This document shows, in pieces, positions 8,989 through 17,487 of a DNA stretch of 17,500 nt. Each line of letters begins with the position of its first letter. The stretch's first letter is position 1. The position numbers and the translations under genes were made by a program. The notes under the pieces were generated by a model. It had not been told where the DNA came from, ran no database searches, and saw nothing but the letters and a program-made list of their open reading frames with translations. This DNA is from Halisarca cf. caerulea (lineage: Eukaryota > Porifera > Demospongiae > Chondrillida > Halisarcidae): positions 3,126,601 to 3,144,100 of the forward strand of contig CAUJGJ010000083.1 of the NCBI GenBank assembly GCA_963170055.1, read 5' to 3'.

Positions 8989-10640
8989 GTATTTCCTGAA
9001 ACTGCAGTACAGCAGGACTCGCTGAGAAGATTCTTTAGGGGAATTGCTGTTTCGTGCAAACTTATTTCTGAGTCACTCTGTTGTCCAACAACCTCCATCC
9101 AACAGTTTTTAAAGCCCCATTGAGTGTCAGATTGGAGAGACTTCACAGCATGAAGTTATGACAATGAGAACTAATTACGTATATGGGTTACCTAAAGTTT
9201 GTCGGCTTAACTTTGCATGCATCTTGTCAGTGTGGGATGTCCAGACCTATTTTGTACTGTGAAATTGTTAATTTCTTGTAGGTCTCTCCAAAAGTACAAG
9301 TTTGTTTTGAGAAATTTCAAACTGATGTGTGTGTTAGTCACATCCCGGCCTCGTCTGGAGCTAATGAAGATCACAAAACATGTTGATGAAGGTCGTATTC
9401 GAGCAAGATGGCGTGTGATGGGCGTGTCAAGATTCTTCCCCTTCCGTGGAGAAAGGTTAGTTTTTTGAATGGCTTTCATCATACAAAGGACAGACACCCC
9501 ACTGCTACATATTGCATATATGTAGAACTCTGTCCTGTAATCTCACTCTGTGACCTCCAACCATGTGGATGAATTTGAATGGTGAACTTAACATCTACTT
9601 ACTTTCTGTATCACATTCCTAAAAGCATTATGTAGATTTTTCCATACTAAAAACTGGGATTCATTTAGGTGGATCTTTTTGCCTTCTTGGTTCATCCTTT
9701 TCACCAATGGACCACCTATGTAGCTTACCATGGCTCTTCCCCCCTCCCCTTAGTTCATACCTAATTTAACCCTGCCCCCCATAAGTGATTTTAAAAATAG
9801 CATTGGTAAAAGTGATTGTGAATTTGCAATTTTTTTTCTTTGCAAGATACCGCTAACCACATGCTCCTGACTTCCATGTCAGGTGACCGGGGTTGTTTCC
9901 TGACATACATTTGTGGTGATAGGTCAAATGGTACGTAAGTAGCTCCCTTAATTTCAAAGCCAGCCCACTTCCTAGCCCTCAAAGCCAGCCCACTCCCTAG
10001 CCCTCAAAGCCAGCCCACTTCCTAGCCGTCAAAGCCAGCCCACTCCCTAGTTCTCAAAGCCAGCCCACTCCCTAGCCCTCAAAGCCAGCCCACTCCCTAG
10101 CCCTCAAAGCCAGCCCACTTCCTAGCCCTCAAAGCCAGCCCACTTCCTAGCCCTCAAAGCCAGCCCACTTACTAAACTAGTCCTCAAGCCAGCCCATTTG
10201 CTTGCCCTTGTTTGGAATGTACCATGGAGAGGCTGATACCAGCAGAGGTGTACTGGAACATCTGCATGGTGCTGAAACCTGCAATATCATTTCCTGTGGT
10301 AAGTGGGCTTGCTCGTGTATGTTCATCTCAGCCACTTTCTAGCCTTACTATTTCAACAAAATGGTATGTAGATGGCACAAGAGAAGTCTGGTTCTTTTTT
10401 GGTGATTTAGGTCTCTAATTGATGGATTCTCGACATTTGATGTGAATTGTGATGGCTTGATTTCCCGTCATCAAGTTGATAAAGTGAGTGTTGTTCTCTT
10501 CTTTGCCACTTCTGAACCATGTATTGAATTTCCTACTGTTCGTACAGGTGATGCCTTCTGATGACACAGAAATGAAGTTGTCACTGTTACCAGAGATTCT
10601 TGTCATTACTGGAATGACACAGCAACATTACACAGACTGA
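7811..10640 (+). CDS. C6orf136-like DUF2358 domain protein (5 exons)
   Basis: Exons 7811-8569, 8711-8805, 9282-9455, 10411-10483 and 10548-10640 join in frame with GT-AG introns to give 397 aa. The C-terminal ~155 residues match the DUF2358 region of C6orf136 proteins: LSVVLCRLRDELPAFFNGHH, then IDFKSLQKYKFVLRNFKLM, RPRLELMKITKHV, IRARWRVMGVSRFFPFRGE, then SLIDGFSTFDVNCDGLISRH and QVDKVMPSDD. This parallels the human order (LRQELP, LRLEVLQLTRHP, LQARWRLVGLP, YSTFYLNSSGLICRHRLDKLMPS). DUF2358 has no established biochemical activity. The N-terminus (MNMVNSWKVGWCRLASFHRS) is rich in Arg and Ser and poor in acidic residues, compatible with a mitochondrial presequence; that is inference. Residues ~35-240 are low-similarity linker, Ser/Pro-rich towards the end. 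An ATG at 7817 is an alternative start. The exon 1 donor is immediately followed by a long TG tract. Confidence 0.85.
8574..8632 (+). repeat. (TG)n at the first 5' splice site of the DUF2358 gene
   Basis: About 59 bp of TG starting four bases after the donor GT at 8570. It ends in TGTAAATGTGTG. Cys-Val reading through it is not real coding. Confidence 0.95.
8930..8990 (+). repeat. (TG)n microsatellite in DUF2358 intron 2
   Basis: About 60 bp of TG with one GTGC interruption near the 3' end. It lies mid-intron, 125 bp after the exon 2 donor. Confidence 0.95.
9954..10198. repeat. 25-bp minisatellite in DUF2358 intron 3
   Basis: Unit TCAAAGCCAGCCCACTTCCT followed by AGCCC. TCAAAG recurs at 9954, 9979, 10004 and onward every 25 bp to 10154, then a degraded unit after a small insertion at about 10184. 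Units differ mainly by CTT/CTC. About 9-10 copies. Confidence 0.95.
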
Positions 10641-10691
10641 TTCTGTTGTGTTTGTCTTATATACGAGTATATTCATCACCCATACAGCCAA

Positions 10692-10764
10692 GTCCCCGTA
10701 GCGCAATGGATAGCGCGCTGGACTTCTAATCCAGAGGTTGCGGGTTCGAGTCCCGCCGGGGATG
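10692..10764 (+). tRNA. tRNA-Arg, anticodon TCT
   Basis: A 73-nt cloverleaf without intron. The acceptor stem GTCCCCG (10692-10698) pairs with CGGGGAT (10757-10763), with discriminator G at 10764. The D stem is GCGC/GCGC. The anticodon stem CTGGA/TCCAG holds the loop CTTCTAA, anticodon TCT at 10725-10727, which reads AGA. The T stem is GCGGG/CCCGC with loop TTCGAGT. The internal Pol III promoter is intact: A box TAGCGCAATGG (10699-10709) and B box GGTTCGAGTCC (10743-10753). It begins 51 bp after the DUF2358 stop codon on the same strand, so it probably lies inside or beside that gene's 3' UTR. Confidence 0.97.
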
Positions 10765-10769
10765 GTTTC

Positions 10770-10784
10770 TTTTCTTTTTTTTTT
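10770..10784 (+). terminator. Pol III T-run terminator of the tRNA
   Basis: TTTT at 10770-10773, then one C, then 10 T to 10784, starting six bases after the tRNA's 3' end. T4 or longer is enough for Pol III termination. Confidence 0.85.
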
Positions 10785-11628
10785 CTTTTTTCAATTACAG
10801 TGTATATCGATACATAGCGCTTATTAGTTAGGACTGTGGCGGCGTTTATCCGTTGGCAAACTACCACTGTATGTACACTATACTCTTCCCGCCATTTCGT
10901 GAAACAAAAAGAATGCAGCCAATGGCCATCAGTATGTCTTGCAAAAAAAACTTTTGAAAAATTCAACCTTAAGCTTTCTATATATATACTAGTATCAAGG
11001 ATCAAGCTAAGGATTTCTGGTATATCTTGGGATACTCCGTTTACATAAGTATGCCATAAGTTTTGTGGAGGGAGGGGTGCACTTCCTTGATAATATAGTA
11101 ACTTTTAAAGATTTTTCTGGCAACAGTATAATTATTGTAGATTCATCAAAGTACATTGTGCAGTACAGTTACCAGCTCACTCTGGAGATACACGATCTCC
11201 TGAAAGAAAATCATGAAATTAGCTGTTCGTACTCTTTGTAATAAAAGACAGTAGCAGGAGTCCCTGTTTTCAAAACCGCTATGGTTATAACACATTTATA
11301 CAAAGTCTAAGTTATCCTTTATGTACAAATTTAAGTAATAGGTTTGATTTATAATCTGCTATGTTCTATATACAATACTGAACGGCAAACATACTGAAAT
11401 TTGACCATGCCAGGAGCACTCTAAGGGCTCAGCACTAATTTAGTCTCTGTAGATAGTTGGTCTTTTTAACCAAAGATGCCTGAATACCACTGAGGTGATC
11501 AGCCTACAGTGGAATGGTCATTCAGGTGGTGTTACAGCAGTAACTGTCCCTGATTTTGCAAGACATGAACAGTCCCTGAAAATCCCTTTGCCATGCTGTT
11601 CATGTTACACAGATCTTACACAATATCA
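10785..11628. other. Non-coding stretch between tRNA and palindrome
   Basis: About 840 bp with no recognisable exon or RNA gene. AATAAA at 11240-11245 is a possible plus-strand polyadenylation signal but is 600 bp beyond the DUF2358 stop. Confidence 0.45.
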
Positions 11629-11672
11629 AATCATAGACACTCTAAACTACGTAGTTTAGAGTGTCTATGATT
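11629..11672. repeat. Perfect 44-bp palindrome without spacer
   Basis: The arm AATCATAGACACTCTAAACT plus AC (11629-11650) is followed at once by its exact reverse complement (11651-11672). The centre is CTAC|GTAG. All 22 pairs match by eye. Confidence 0.95.
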
Positions 11673-12424
11673 AAATCTACTGTTTATTGCATAACAATTT
11701 TGGTGTCATTTTTGTATTATTTCGAAAACATGTTTTGCTTCTTCACATCACAACCAATGAACAACAACTGTCTCAGGGGTCTTGAAATGGATTTCTCTGG
11801 AGACAACAGTTTGGCTCCAATCAGGAGTTTGGCACCGAGTACACAGTATTATAATCAATGCCAAAAAATTCTAGTCATAATATCATGAACCATATGTAGG
11901 GATGACGTGGAAAAAACATGGCCGCCCGTACATTAGAATAATAATGTGCACAGCCATGTCCAAAGACAATATTCATTATTGCTTATAATATTGCATATAA
12001 GTCATCCACGAATAACCTCACTATCCAATTGTCAAATAATTTATGACTGTTTGTCCATAGATGAAAGGACAAAATACTCAATGTATATGTGTGTGTCAAT
12101 TGCAAATACTCTACAAGAAAAGAAACTGGAAATCGACTTTGTGGCTATTTTCCTACAAGCCACATGCAATCATTTGACACTGACTGTGAAGCCATAATGT
12201 GATGTCATCTTAAGTGGTAAAAATCTATTACAGCTTACTGTGCATGATAACATGAAGCCTAGTTGCCTGCTTCATTAGCCTAAAACGAGGTTTTTCAGGA
12301 CATACAATGAGCATAGAAAATAAGATGGGGTCACAAAATGGATGCCTGGTACCACAGCTCATGCCTCTGGCACCACATCTGGTGTCATAACGCCAGATCT
12401 ACATCCCTGGTGTCCTGTGAAATT
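11673..12424. other. Non-coding stretch between the palindrome and its partial copy
   Basis: About 750 bp with short open frames only, none recognisable. It is bounded on the left by the palindrome and on the right by an inverted match to its right arm, so it could be the body of a decayed element. Confidence 0.35.
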
Positions 12425-12451
12425 AAAGCATAGACCCTCTAAACTATGTAA
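12425..12451 (+). repeat. Diverged copy of the palindrome arm
   Basis: AAAGCATAGACCCTCTAAAC plus TATGTAA matches 11630-11656 at 23 of 27 positions. It is an inverted partner for the palindrome's right arm, about 780 bp away. Confidence 0.6.
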
Positions 12452-12619
12452 GTACTGCACAAGTGAATCAGATGTCTGCAAAACTGTTGTACTGCATTCA
12501 TTCCCTCAAAGGCATTCCCTTGGGTTGGTAACTGTGGCCATAGATATTGTTATCACAGCTCCTCCCGTATTATATCCTTCGATTTTGCTTCAAGAGATGA
12601 TATTACAAACATCTATATA

Positions 12620-12795
12620 CAGTGGAACCTGTCTATTGTGGTCACTGTGTAATGCAGCCACCTGTCTATACCAGCCACTAATTCTTCTCCGAATCAGCAG
12701 CAATGTATGGTATTCTATCTCATTAAAGCAGCCACCTGTCTATAGCAGCCAAAAACTTTTGCCCCAATGGTGACCGCAATAGACAGGTTCCACTG
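12620..12795. mobile_element. MITE, 176 bp, TA target duplication (copy 1 of pair)
   Basis: Starts CAGTGGAACCTGTCTATTGT and ends with the near-exact reverse complement (GCAATAGACAGGTTCCACTG), flanked on both sides by TA. The interior repeats GCAGCCACCTGTCTATA-like words, so the subterminal sequence is itself repetitive. The TA duplication and the CAGTGGAACCT end fit the Tc1/mariner superfamily, perhaps its pogo/Tigger or jerky branch. No coding capacity. Confidence 0.82.
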
Positions 12796-12806
12796 TAGTT
12801 ATATTA

Positions 12807-12983
12807 CAGTGAAGCCTGTCTAATCCGGCACCCATTGGGGAATGCAAAAACAGTGCTGGATTAGCAGGTTGCTGGATTATAGGGCTCAGTTTGTATGGTA
12901 AATTAATGGTCAGTGCCAGAGAACCTTGACCGGTTTAGGAGAATGCTGGTTTATAGAGGTGCTGGATTAGACAGGTTCCACTG
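12807..12983. mobile_element. MITE, 177 bp, TA target duplication (copy 2 of pair)
   Basis: Starts CAGTGAAGCCTGTCTAATCC and ends GGATTAGACAGGTTCCACTG, flanked by TA (12805-12806 and 12984-12985). The terminal repeats are about 26 bp with three mismatches. It shares the outer ~16 bp with the neighbour at 12620-12795, but its inner words (GCTGGATTA, GGTTTATAG) differ. Only 11 bp separate the two. Confidence 0.82.
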
Positions 12984-12985
12984 TA

Positions 12986-13149
12986 TTAAGGTGAATAGTG
13001 TGCGTACTGCAAAAAGGGAATTCCCCTCAATAACGTCACTTTGTAAGGTCATTCCGTACCGTAGAAGGATTGTACATGTGTGTGTGTCATGACCATGAAC
13101 ATCAACTAAACACCGCGTGAGAAGTGGTTCGCTGTCGTTTCGTAGCCTT
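12986..13149 (+). promoter_or_regulatory. Probable promoter and 5' UTR of the USP gene
   Basis: The 164 bp between the MITE and the ATG are richer in CpG towards the start codon. No TATA box is evident. An in-frame TGA at 13096-13098 rules out N-terminal extension within this exon. The MITE end therefore lies less than 170 bp from the start codon. Confidence 0.45.
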
Positions 13150-13538
13150 ATGGCAACCCAACATGTCGAAGGAACGCGGCCAAAGCCGAATATCCTTCCG
13201 TCGTCCGCTCAAGCGAAGGGAAGAGTGAGTCGAATGACAAACTGAACGTTTCGTACGTATATCTTTTTACTTGGTGTTCTTCTCTGATTCTGTTTCACAG
13301 GTAGTTCACAACAACGAAGATGCCCACAAACGAAGACGAAATAGTGAGTATGAGGAGTAAATAGATAGTTAAGTGCAAAGTTATAAAATTGTCATCATTC
13401 TTAATGGTACGTTTCTTTCTTCTGTGACGTACTCATATCATCTTATTTGCCTTTAGATGGACTCGTTGGGTTGGCCAACATTGGGAACTCGTGCTATATG
13501 AACGCTTCTCTCCAGGCATTATCTAACTGGTGTGTGTG

Positions 13539-13586
<48 letters not shown>

Positions 13587-16500
13587 CCACACAAATACAT
13601 TTGAGGAATGTTTGTCAAATTCTAGATTTATCTGCCTCTTCTGAATTCTCCTCTGTTCAGTGCTCCATTTCGCCAGTACCTCATGGACTGTTGCTCCACA
13701 TCACGTTCATCTGATCACAAGGTTTCATCGGCTGCCGCTGAGCTCTACCACTCCATGTGGGGAGTGCAGAGGTTAGCCATGCCGTTCACCCATTGTTTGT
13801 CATAACTTGTTTAATCTGGTAGATCTTGTTGGAACCAGCAAGAGCAGTCACTTGTAGCTGGTACTGGTTTCCCCAGATGTACTTGCTCTTCAGGTTACAG
13901 CTAGTGGGAGGATGGGGAACAAACTACTTTTTGATGGACCGCATGTTAAGAGTGTGTTAACTTTATGTTAGGCAAACTACATATTGGTGAATTCAAAAGA
14001 GGTGACCATTACTTTTTTGAAAGAGTAGCGGACACTTTGTTGTTGTCTGAAAGAAGATTGTTGTCCATTTCATGATGTAGTCTGCTTAGGAATGCTGCCA
14101 GACTCTCTCCACTGGACGGGAATTCATGTGTTGCTTGTACGCTGTGTGCAACACGTACAGAGCTGGTCCAGGATATACGCACAGTGACCACACAAGCGAC
14201 CAACAAAGCATGGTCTCTATAAACAGGTGGTCCTTATGTAGAGGTGCAACAGTACTGATTTAGTGGTTCCCGGAGCTGTCCAGAGTGGTCTTTATGCACA
14301 GGTGGTGTCTGGTTGAGTACACACCACTGGCTAGCAACCCTACACATCCTTCAGACCCTAACCAGTGTGCAATACACCACCAGTACTGATAGTGTCCACG
14401 GTGAAACACACACAGTACATATGTACGTATGTACGTACCTGGTTTAGTGTCAGGCTTCTCATTCCTTGCACATACCTCATGTACATTAACCAGTCAAGAT
14501 AGCAATTACTAGGCTTGGGCTATATTTTAAAATTACAGTGCAACCTATTTTAAAGACCACTTGCATAGAAAGACCACCTGTCTATAGAGACCACTGTAGA
14601 CTGGCTCATGGTCCATTTCAGTTATACTAAAGCACCTCCGTACAAGAACCACCTGTCTATAGAGACCACTGTAGACTGGCTCATGGTCCCTTTCAGTTGT
14701 ACTAAAGCACCTCCATACAAGGACCACCTGTCTACAGACCACAATTACTTGGTTCCTCAAATGGTCGTTATATACAGGTTTTACTGTATATGAAAATTGT
14801 GATATTTCTTCAAGTGATTATGTTATCATTGGTAGGAGGTTTTTGCATTGGGATATTTGTAATATTAGGACCATTGTATAGCCAGAAATATTGGTGGTCA
14901 TTTTACGTATTTTGACAGATTGGTGGTTTGATCGAATACTGCCAACATAATATCTTCCATTTTTTCTGTACAAGACTGACTTCCCTTCCTGTAAATAGGA
15001 GTTTTGCAAATAACTGCTCATAAAGCAATTTATGCTTTTACTTTGCAAATGGAGTAGATTATCTTAAACACATACGTATCTATGGAGAATTGAGGGGAAA
15101 TCAAGAATAGAACAGTAAGCGAGCAGAATTATTGAGAAACTGTTCATCCTCGTGCACAAGTTGATCAAAGACTCCATTTTAGTAGCTATGGCTGTGAGTT
15201 ATAACCTAAGCCAGCCAACTGCCCAAATATAATCCACCAATGCCTACAAAGCCCAAAACTACCAAATATACATACTTTCTGTCAATATTTCCAGTTTTAT
15301 ATGGTATTAAGCTGATCATCACCTCTTTCCAATTCAAACATCAGCATTATCGTTGGTTGGGCATTACCTGATATTTCATATATTTGTTGTGTTTAAGATT
15401 GTAATGTGGTGTGGTGGGTTTGGTTTAGAGAGGTTTCACAGAGCATGCTGACAGCTGTGCGATAATCTTACCTGTTGTAAACCAACATCAACCATCTCTA
15501 GTTGATACATACTCTGATCACAAGTACCTGGTTTGGTACACTTGGAGGTACTTGTAGAGCAAGTTCTCCTCTGTACATACGTAGCAGTGGAGTAGTTAAT
15601 CATGGCAAGTAGTTGAATAAAAAGTTATATATTGTGTACTTGTGTAATTTTTTTTTATGGTTTATAATTTTATGTTTACCTGTGAGTGCTTGAATCTAAT
15701 CATTTGTTCTTTGTCTGTTTGTATGTGACTTTAGGACATCATCTCGCCTATCTGCAAGGTTGGTTGGAGATGCCATGAACAACAAAACCTTTCGAGGTCA
15801 CCTTCAGCAAGACGCACAGGAGTTCCTTCGCAGCTTTCTCAACCAGATACATGAAGAACTGGAATTCAGAATTCCAACCTACCAATCCTCTTCCACTTCC
15901 ACCTCATCGAGTTCTTTACAAGCAAGCTCTGATCCCAACCAACTCACCTCCGACACCAAAACAGTTGAACCAAGTGGAGAAGGAGAGGTGTCCGATGATA
16001 GCAGTGGATCGCAGACACATTTGGTGGCCAAATGTGAGCACGACTCGCCGTGTGTTGGTAAACAGTCCCTCTCGCCGGAAGGAGTGTGTATTGACATTGA
16101 TGCAGTCTATTCTGTTCGTCCAACTACACTGGCACTGCAAAAGGACGGAGAATCTTCCACACAGAGAGAGAATAAGCAGGATCTGCCATCGCCTGAGCAG
16201 ATAGAGGTACAGTTTGTGGGTGTTGATGAAAAGACGGTGGAGGAGAAGCAGGAGAGGCTCAGTTCTGACTCCCGGACGTCGTTGGCTGAGAATTGGGACC
16301 TCCAGTCAACCTCACATGTTGTGTCGTCCAGCATCCCTTCCACACCAAAGACCAAGCACAAGCATGCTCAGTCTTCGAAGAAGAACCACACTCACTCAGA
16401 CACACCCCCTCTTGCTCACACCAGCCTTCAAGATAGTGGGCGGAGCTCATCCCGTCTGTCCCTTATGATCCCCTCATTGAAGGTGTCTGACAAAGGAGGA

Positions 16501-16978
16501 AAGAAGAACGTTCAGCCTTCCCCTCCTCCGAGGAAACCAAAGAGTACAAATGCTACAAGAAGCATTGTCACGGATGTGTTTGAAGGGAAGATAGAGAGTT
16601 CAGTGAAATGCCTGAAGTGTCAACAGGTGAGGTCTATTGTGGTCTGTTTTCAGTGCTTCTGTGTCAGGACGTGGATGCTGTACGTGTGTACGTATGTACA
16701 AGCAGTGAAATTTGAAGATCTGGACACTTCTATAAACTGGACATTGGGTTGTGGTCACATGCGCACATGAATTACATATTGGGGTAATCCTGGAAGATTG
16801 GGACACCTCCATAATCAGGACAATTGGTGGTCCTCAAGGTGTCCGCAATACACAGGTTCCACTGTACATGTGTGAACTGTGAAATGACATGTGGTTAGTG
16901 TTGACTGTGACTTGCACCTGCTCCCCCAGGTTTCACATAAGGTGGATGCCTTCCAGGATCTGTCTCTACCCATTCCGG
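13150..16978 (+). CDS. USP20/USP33-like ubiquitin-specific protease, 5' part (6 exons, partial)
   Basis: A cysteine protease that removes ubiquitin from proteins. Exons 13150-13224, 13301-13343, 13457-13529, 13661-13771, 15735-16626 and 16930-16978 join in frame by GT-AG splicing to give the first ~414 aa; the gene continues past the window. The Cys box GLVGLANIGNSCYMNASLQA lies at residues 41-60 with catalytic Cys about 52, then LSNCAPFRQYL. The second conserved box FRGHLQQDAQEFLRSFLNQI follows at 120-139. Residues ~145-375 are a Ser/acidic insertion. SIVTDVFEGKIESSVKCLKC (377-396) gives the first zinc CxxC, and VSHKVDAFQDLSLPIPG the following strand. These match USP20/33 best. The ~40 residues before the Cys box are too short for a ZnF-UBP domain, which USP20/33 normally carry. 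The His box is outside the window. An upstream in-frame stop supports ATG 13150 as the start. Confidence 0.85.
13530..13584 (+). repeat. (TG)n forming the 5' splice site of USP exon 3
   Basis: The donor GT at 13530-13531 is itself the first GT of the TG array (CTAACTG|GTGTGTGTGCG). The intron is only 131 nt, so TG makes up about 40% of it. Confidence 0.93.
13772..15734 (+). other. USP intron 4 (1963 nt) with MITE insertions
   Basis: The intron runs from AG|GTTAGC to CTTTAG|GACATC and is the longest inferred intron in the window. It carries the element at 14536-14786 and a more degraded relative at about 14182-14255 (CAGTGACCA, then CAGGTGGTCCTTATGTAGA and GGTGCAACAGTA). No conserved exon is seen inside. 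Confidence 0.7.
14536..14786. mobile_element. MITE, 251 bp, with internal 75-bp tandem duplication
   Basis: Starts CAGTGCAACCT and ends AGGTTTTACTG, flanked by TA on both sides. The block beginning ACCACCTGTCTATAGAGACC recurs at 14573, 14648 and (partly) 14723, exactly 75 bp apart. The two full copies are nearly identical. It shares interior words with the short element at 6645-6731. Confidence 0.78.
16703..16864. mobile_element. Degenerate MITE in USP intron 5 (about 162 bp)
   Basis: Starts CAGTGAAATTTGAAGATCTG and ends CAATACACAGGTTCCACTG, followed by TA; the left TA has been lost. GGACACTTCTATAA near the left end and GGACACCTCCATAATC near 16801 are direct relatives. It begins 76 bp after the exon 5 donor. 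Confidence 0.6.
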
Positions 16979-17002
16979 GTAAGTGTGTGTGATGTGCTGT
17001 TT

Positions 17003-17357
17003 GTGCCTGTACAAGTACTGCATGCTTTGTGCTTGTAGAGGTGCCGGGTATCTGTAGAAGTACTGCCGGCTGTGTGCTTGTAGAGGTGCTGGGTGTCTGT
17101 ACAAGTACTGCGTACTGTGTGCTTGTAGAGGTGCTGGGTGTCTGTAGAAGTACTGTGTGCTTGTAGAGGTGCTGGGTGTCTGTAGAAGTACTGTGTACTG
17201 TGTGCTTGTAGAGGTGCTGGGTGTCTGTAGAAGTACTGTGTGCTGTGTGCTTGTAGAGGTGCTGGGTGTCTGTAGAAGTACTGTGTGCTTGTAGAGGTGC
17301 TGGGTGTCTGTAGAAGTACTGTGTGCTTGTAGAGGTGCTGGGTGTCTGTAGAAGTAC
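17003..17357. repeat. 38/45-bp minisatellite in the USP gene
   Basis: The word GCTTGTAGAGGTGCTGGGTG recurs (with small changes) at 17031, 17076, 17121, 17159, 17204, 17249, 17287 and 17325, giving steps of 45, 45, 38, 45, 45, 38 and 38. The longer unit contains an extra 7 bp of TGTGCTG/TGTACTG type. It lies just after the exon 6 donor. Long minus-strand frames here (Thr-Ser-Gln-His-Leu-Tyr-Lys type) are artefacts. Confidence 0.93.
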
Positions 17358-17371
17358 GTAATGTGCACTAT

Positions 17372-17402
17372 GTTGCATGCGTGCGTGCGCACGCATGTGT
17401 GT

Positions 17403-17464
<62 letters not shown>

Positions 17465-17487
17465 ATGTGTGTGTGCACTTGTGTGTA
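17372..17487 (+). repeat. (TG)n-rich tract at the right edge
   Basis: GCATGCGTGCGTGCGCACGC followed by a long TG run with a few TATG/CATG interruptions. The alternating purine-pyrimidine GC part could favour Z-DNA. Confidence 0.9.

Noticed and set aside
10340..10368. Possible 21-nt microexon (acceptor TTTCTAG at 10341, donor ATG|GTATGT) in DUF2358 intron 3
   Set aside because: Direct joining of 9455 to 10411 already keeps frame and matches the family; the extra residues are not conserved in the human sequence.
10676..11005. Minus-strand frame of 109 codons containing SPAGLEPATSGLEVQRAIHC
   Set aside because: This is the antisense translation of the tRNA-Arg, a well-known false protein annotation.
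13162..13230. Alternative USP start at ATG 13162 (MSKERGQS...)
   Set aside because: It reaches the exon 1 donor in the wrong phase, whereas ATG 13150 joins exon 2 in frame.
16815..17396. Minus-strand frames of 165-193 codons (TSTSTQYFYRHPAPLQAHS-type repeats)
   Set aside because: They are read out of the 38/45-bp minisatellite within the plus-strand USP gene.
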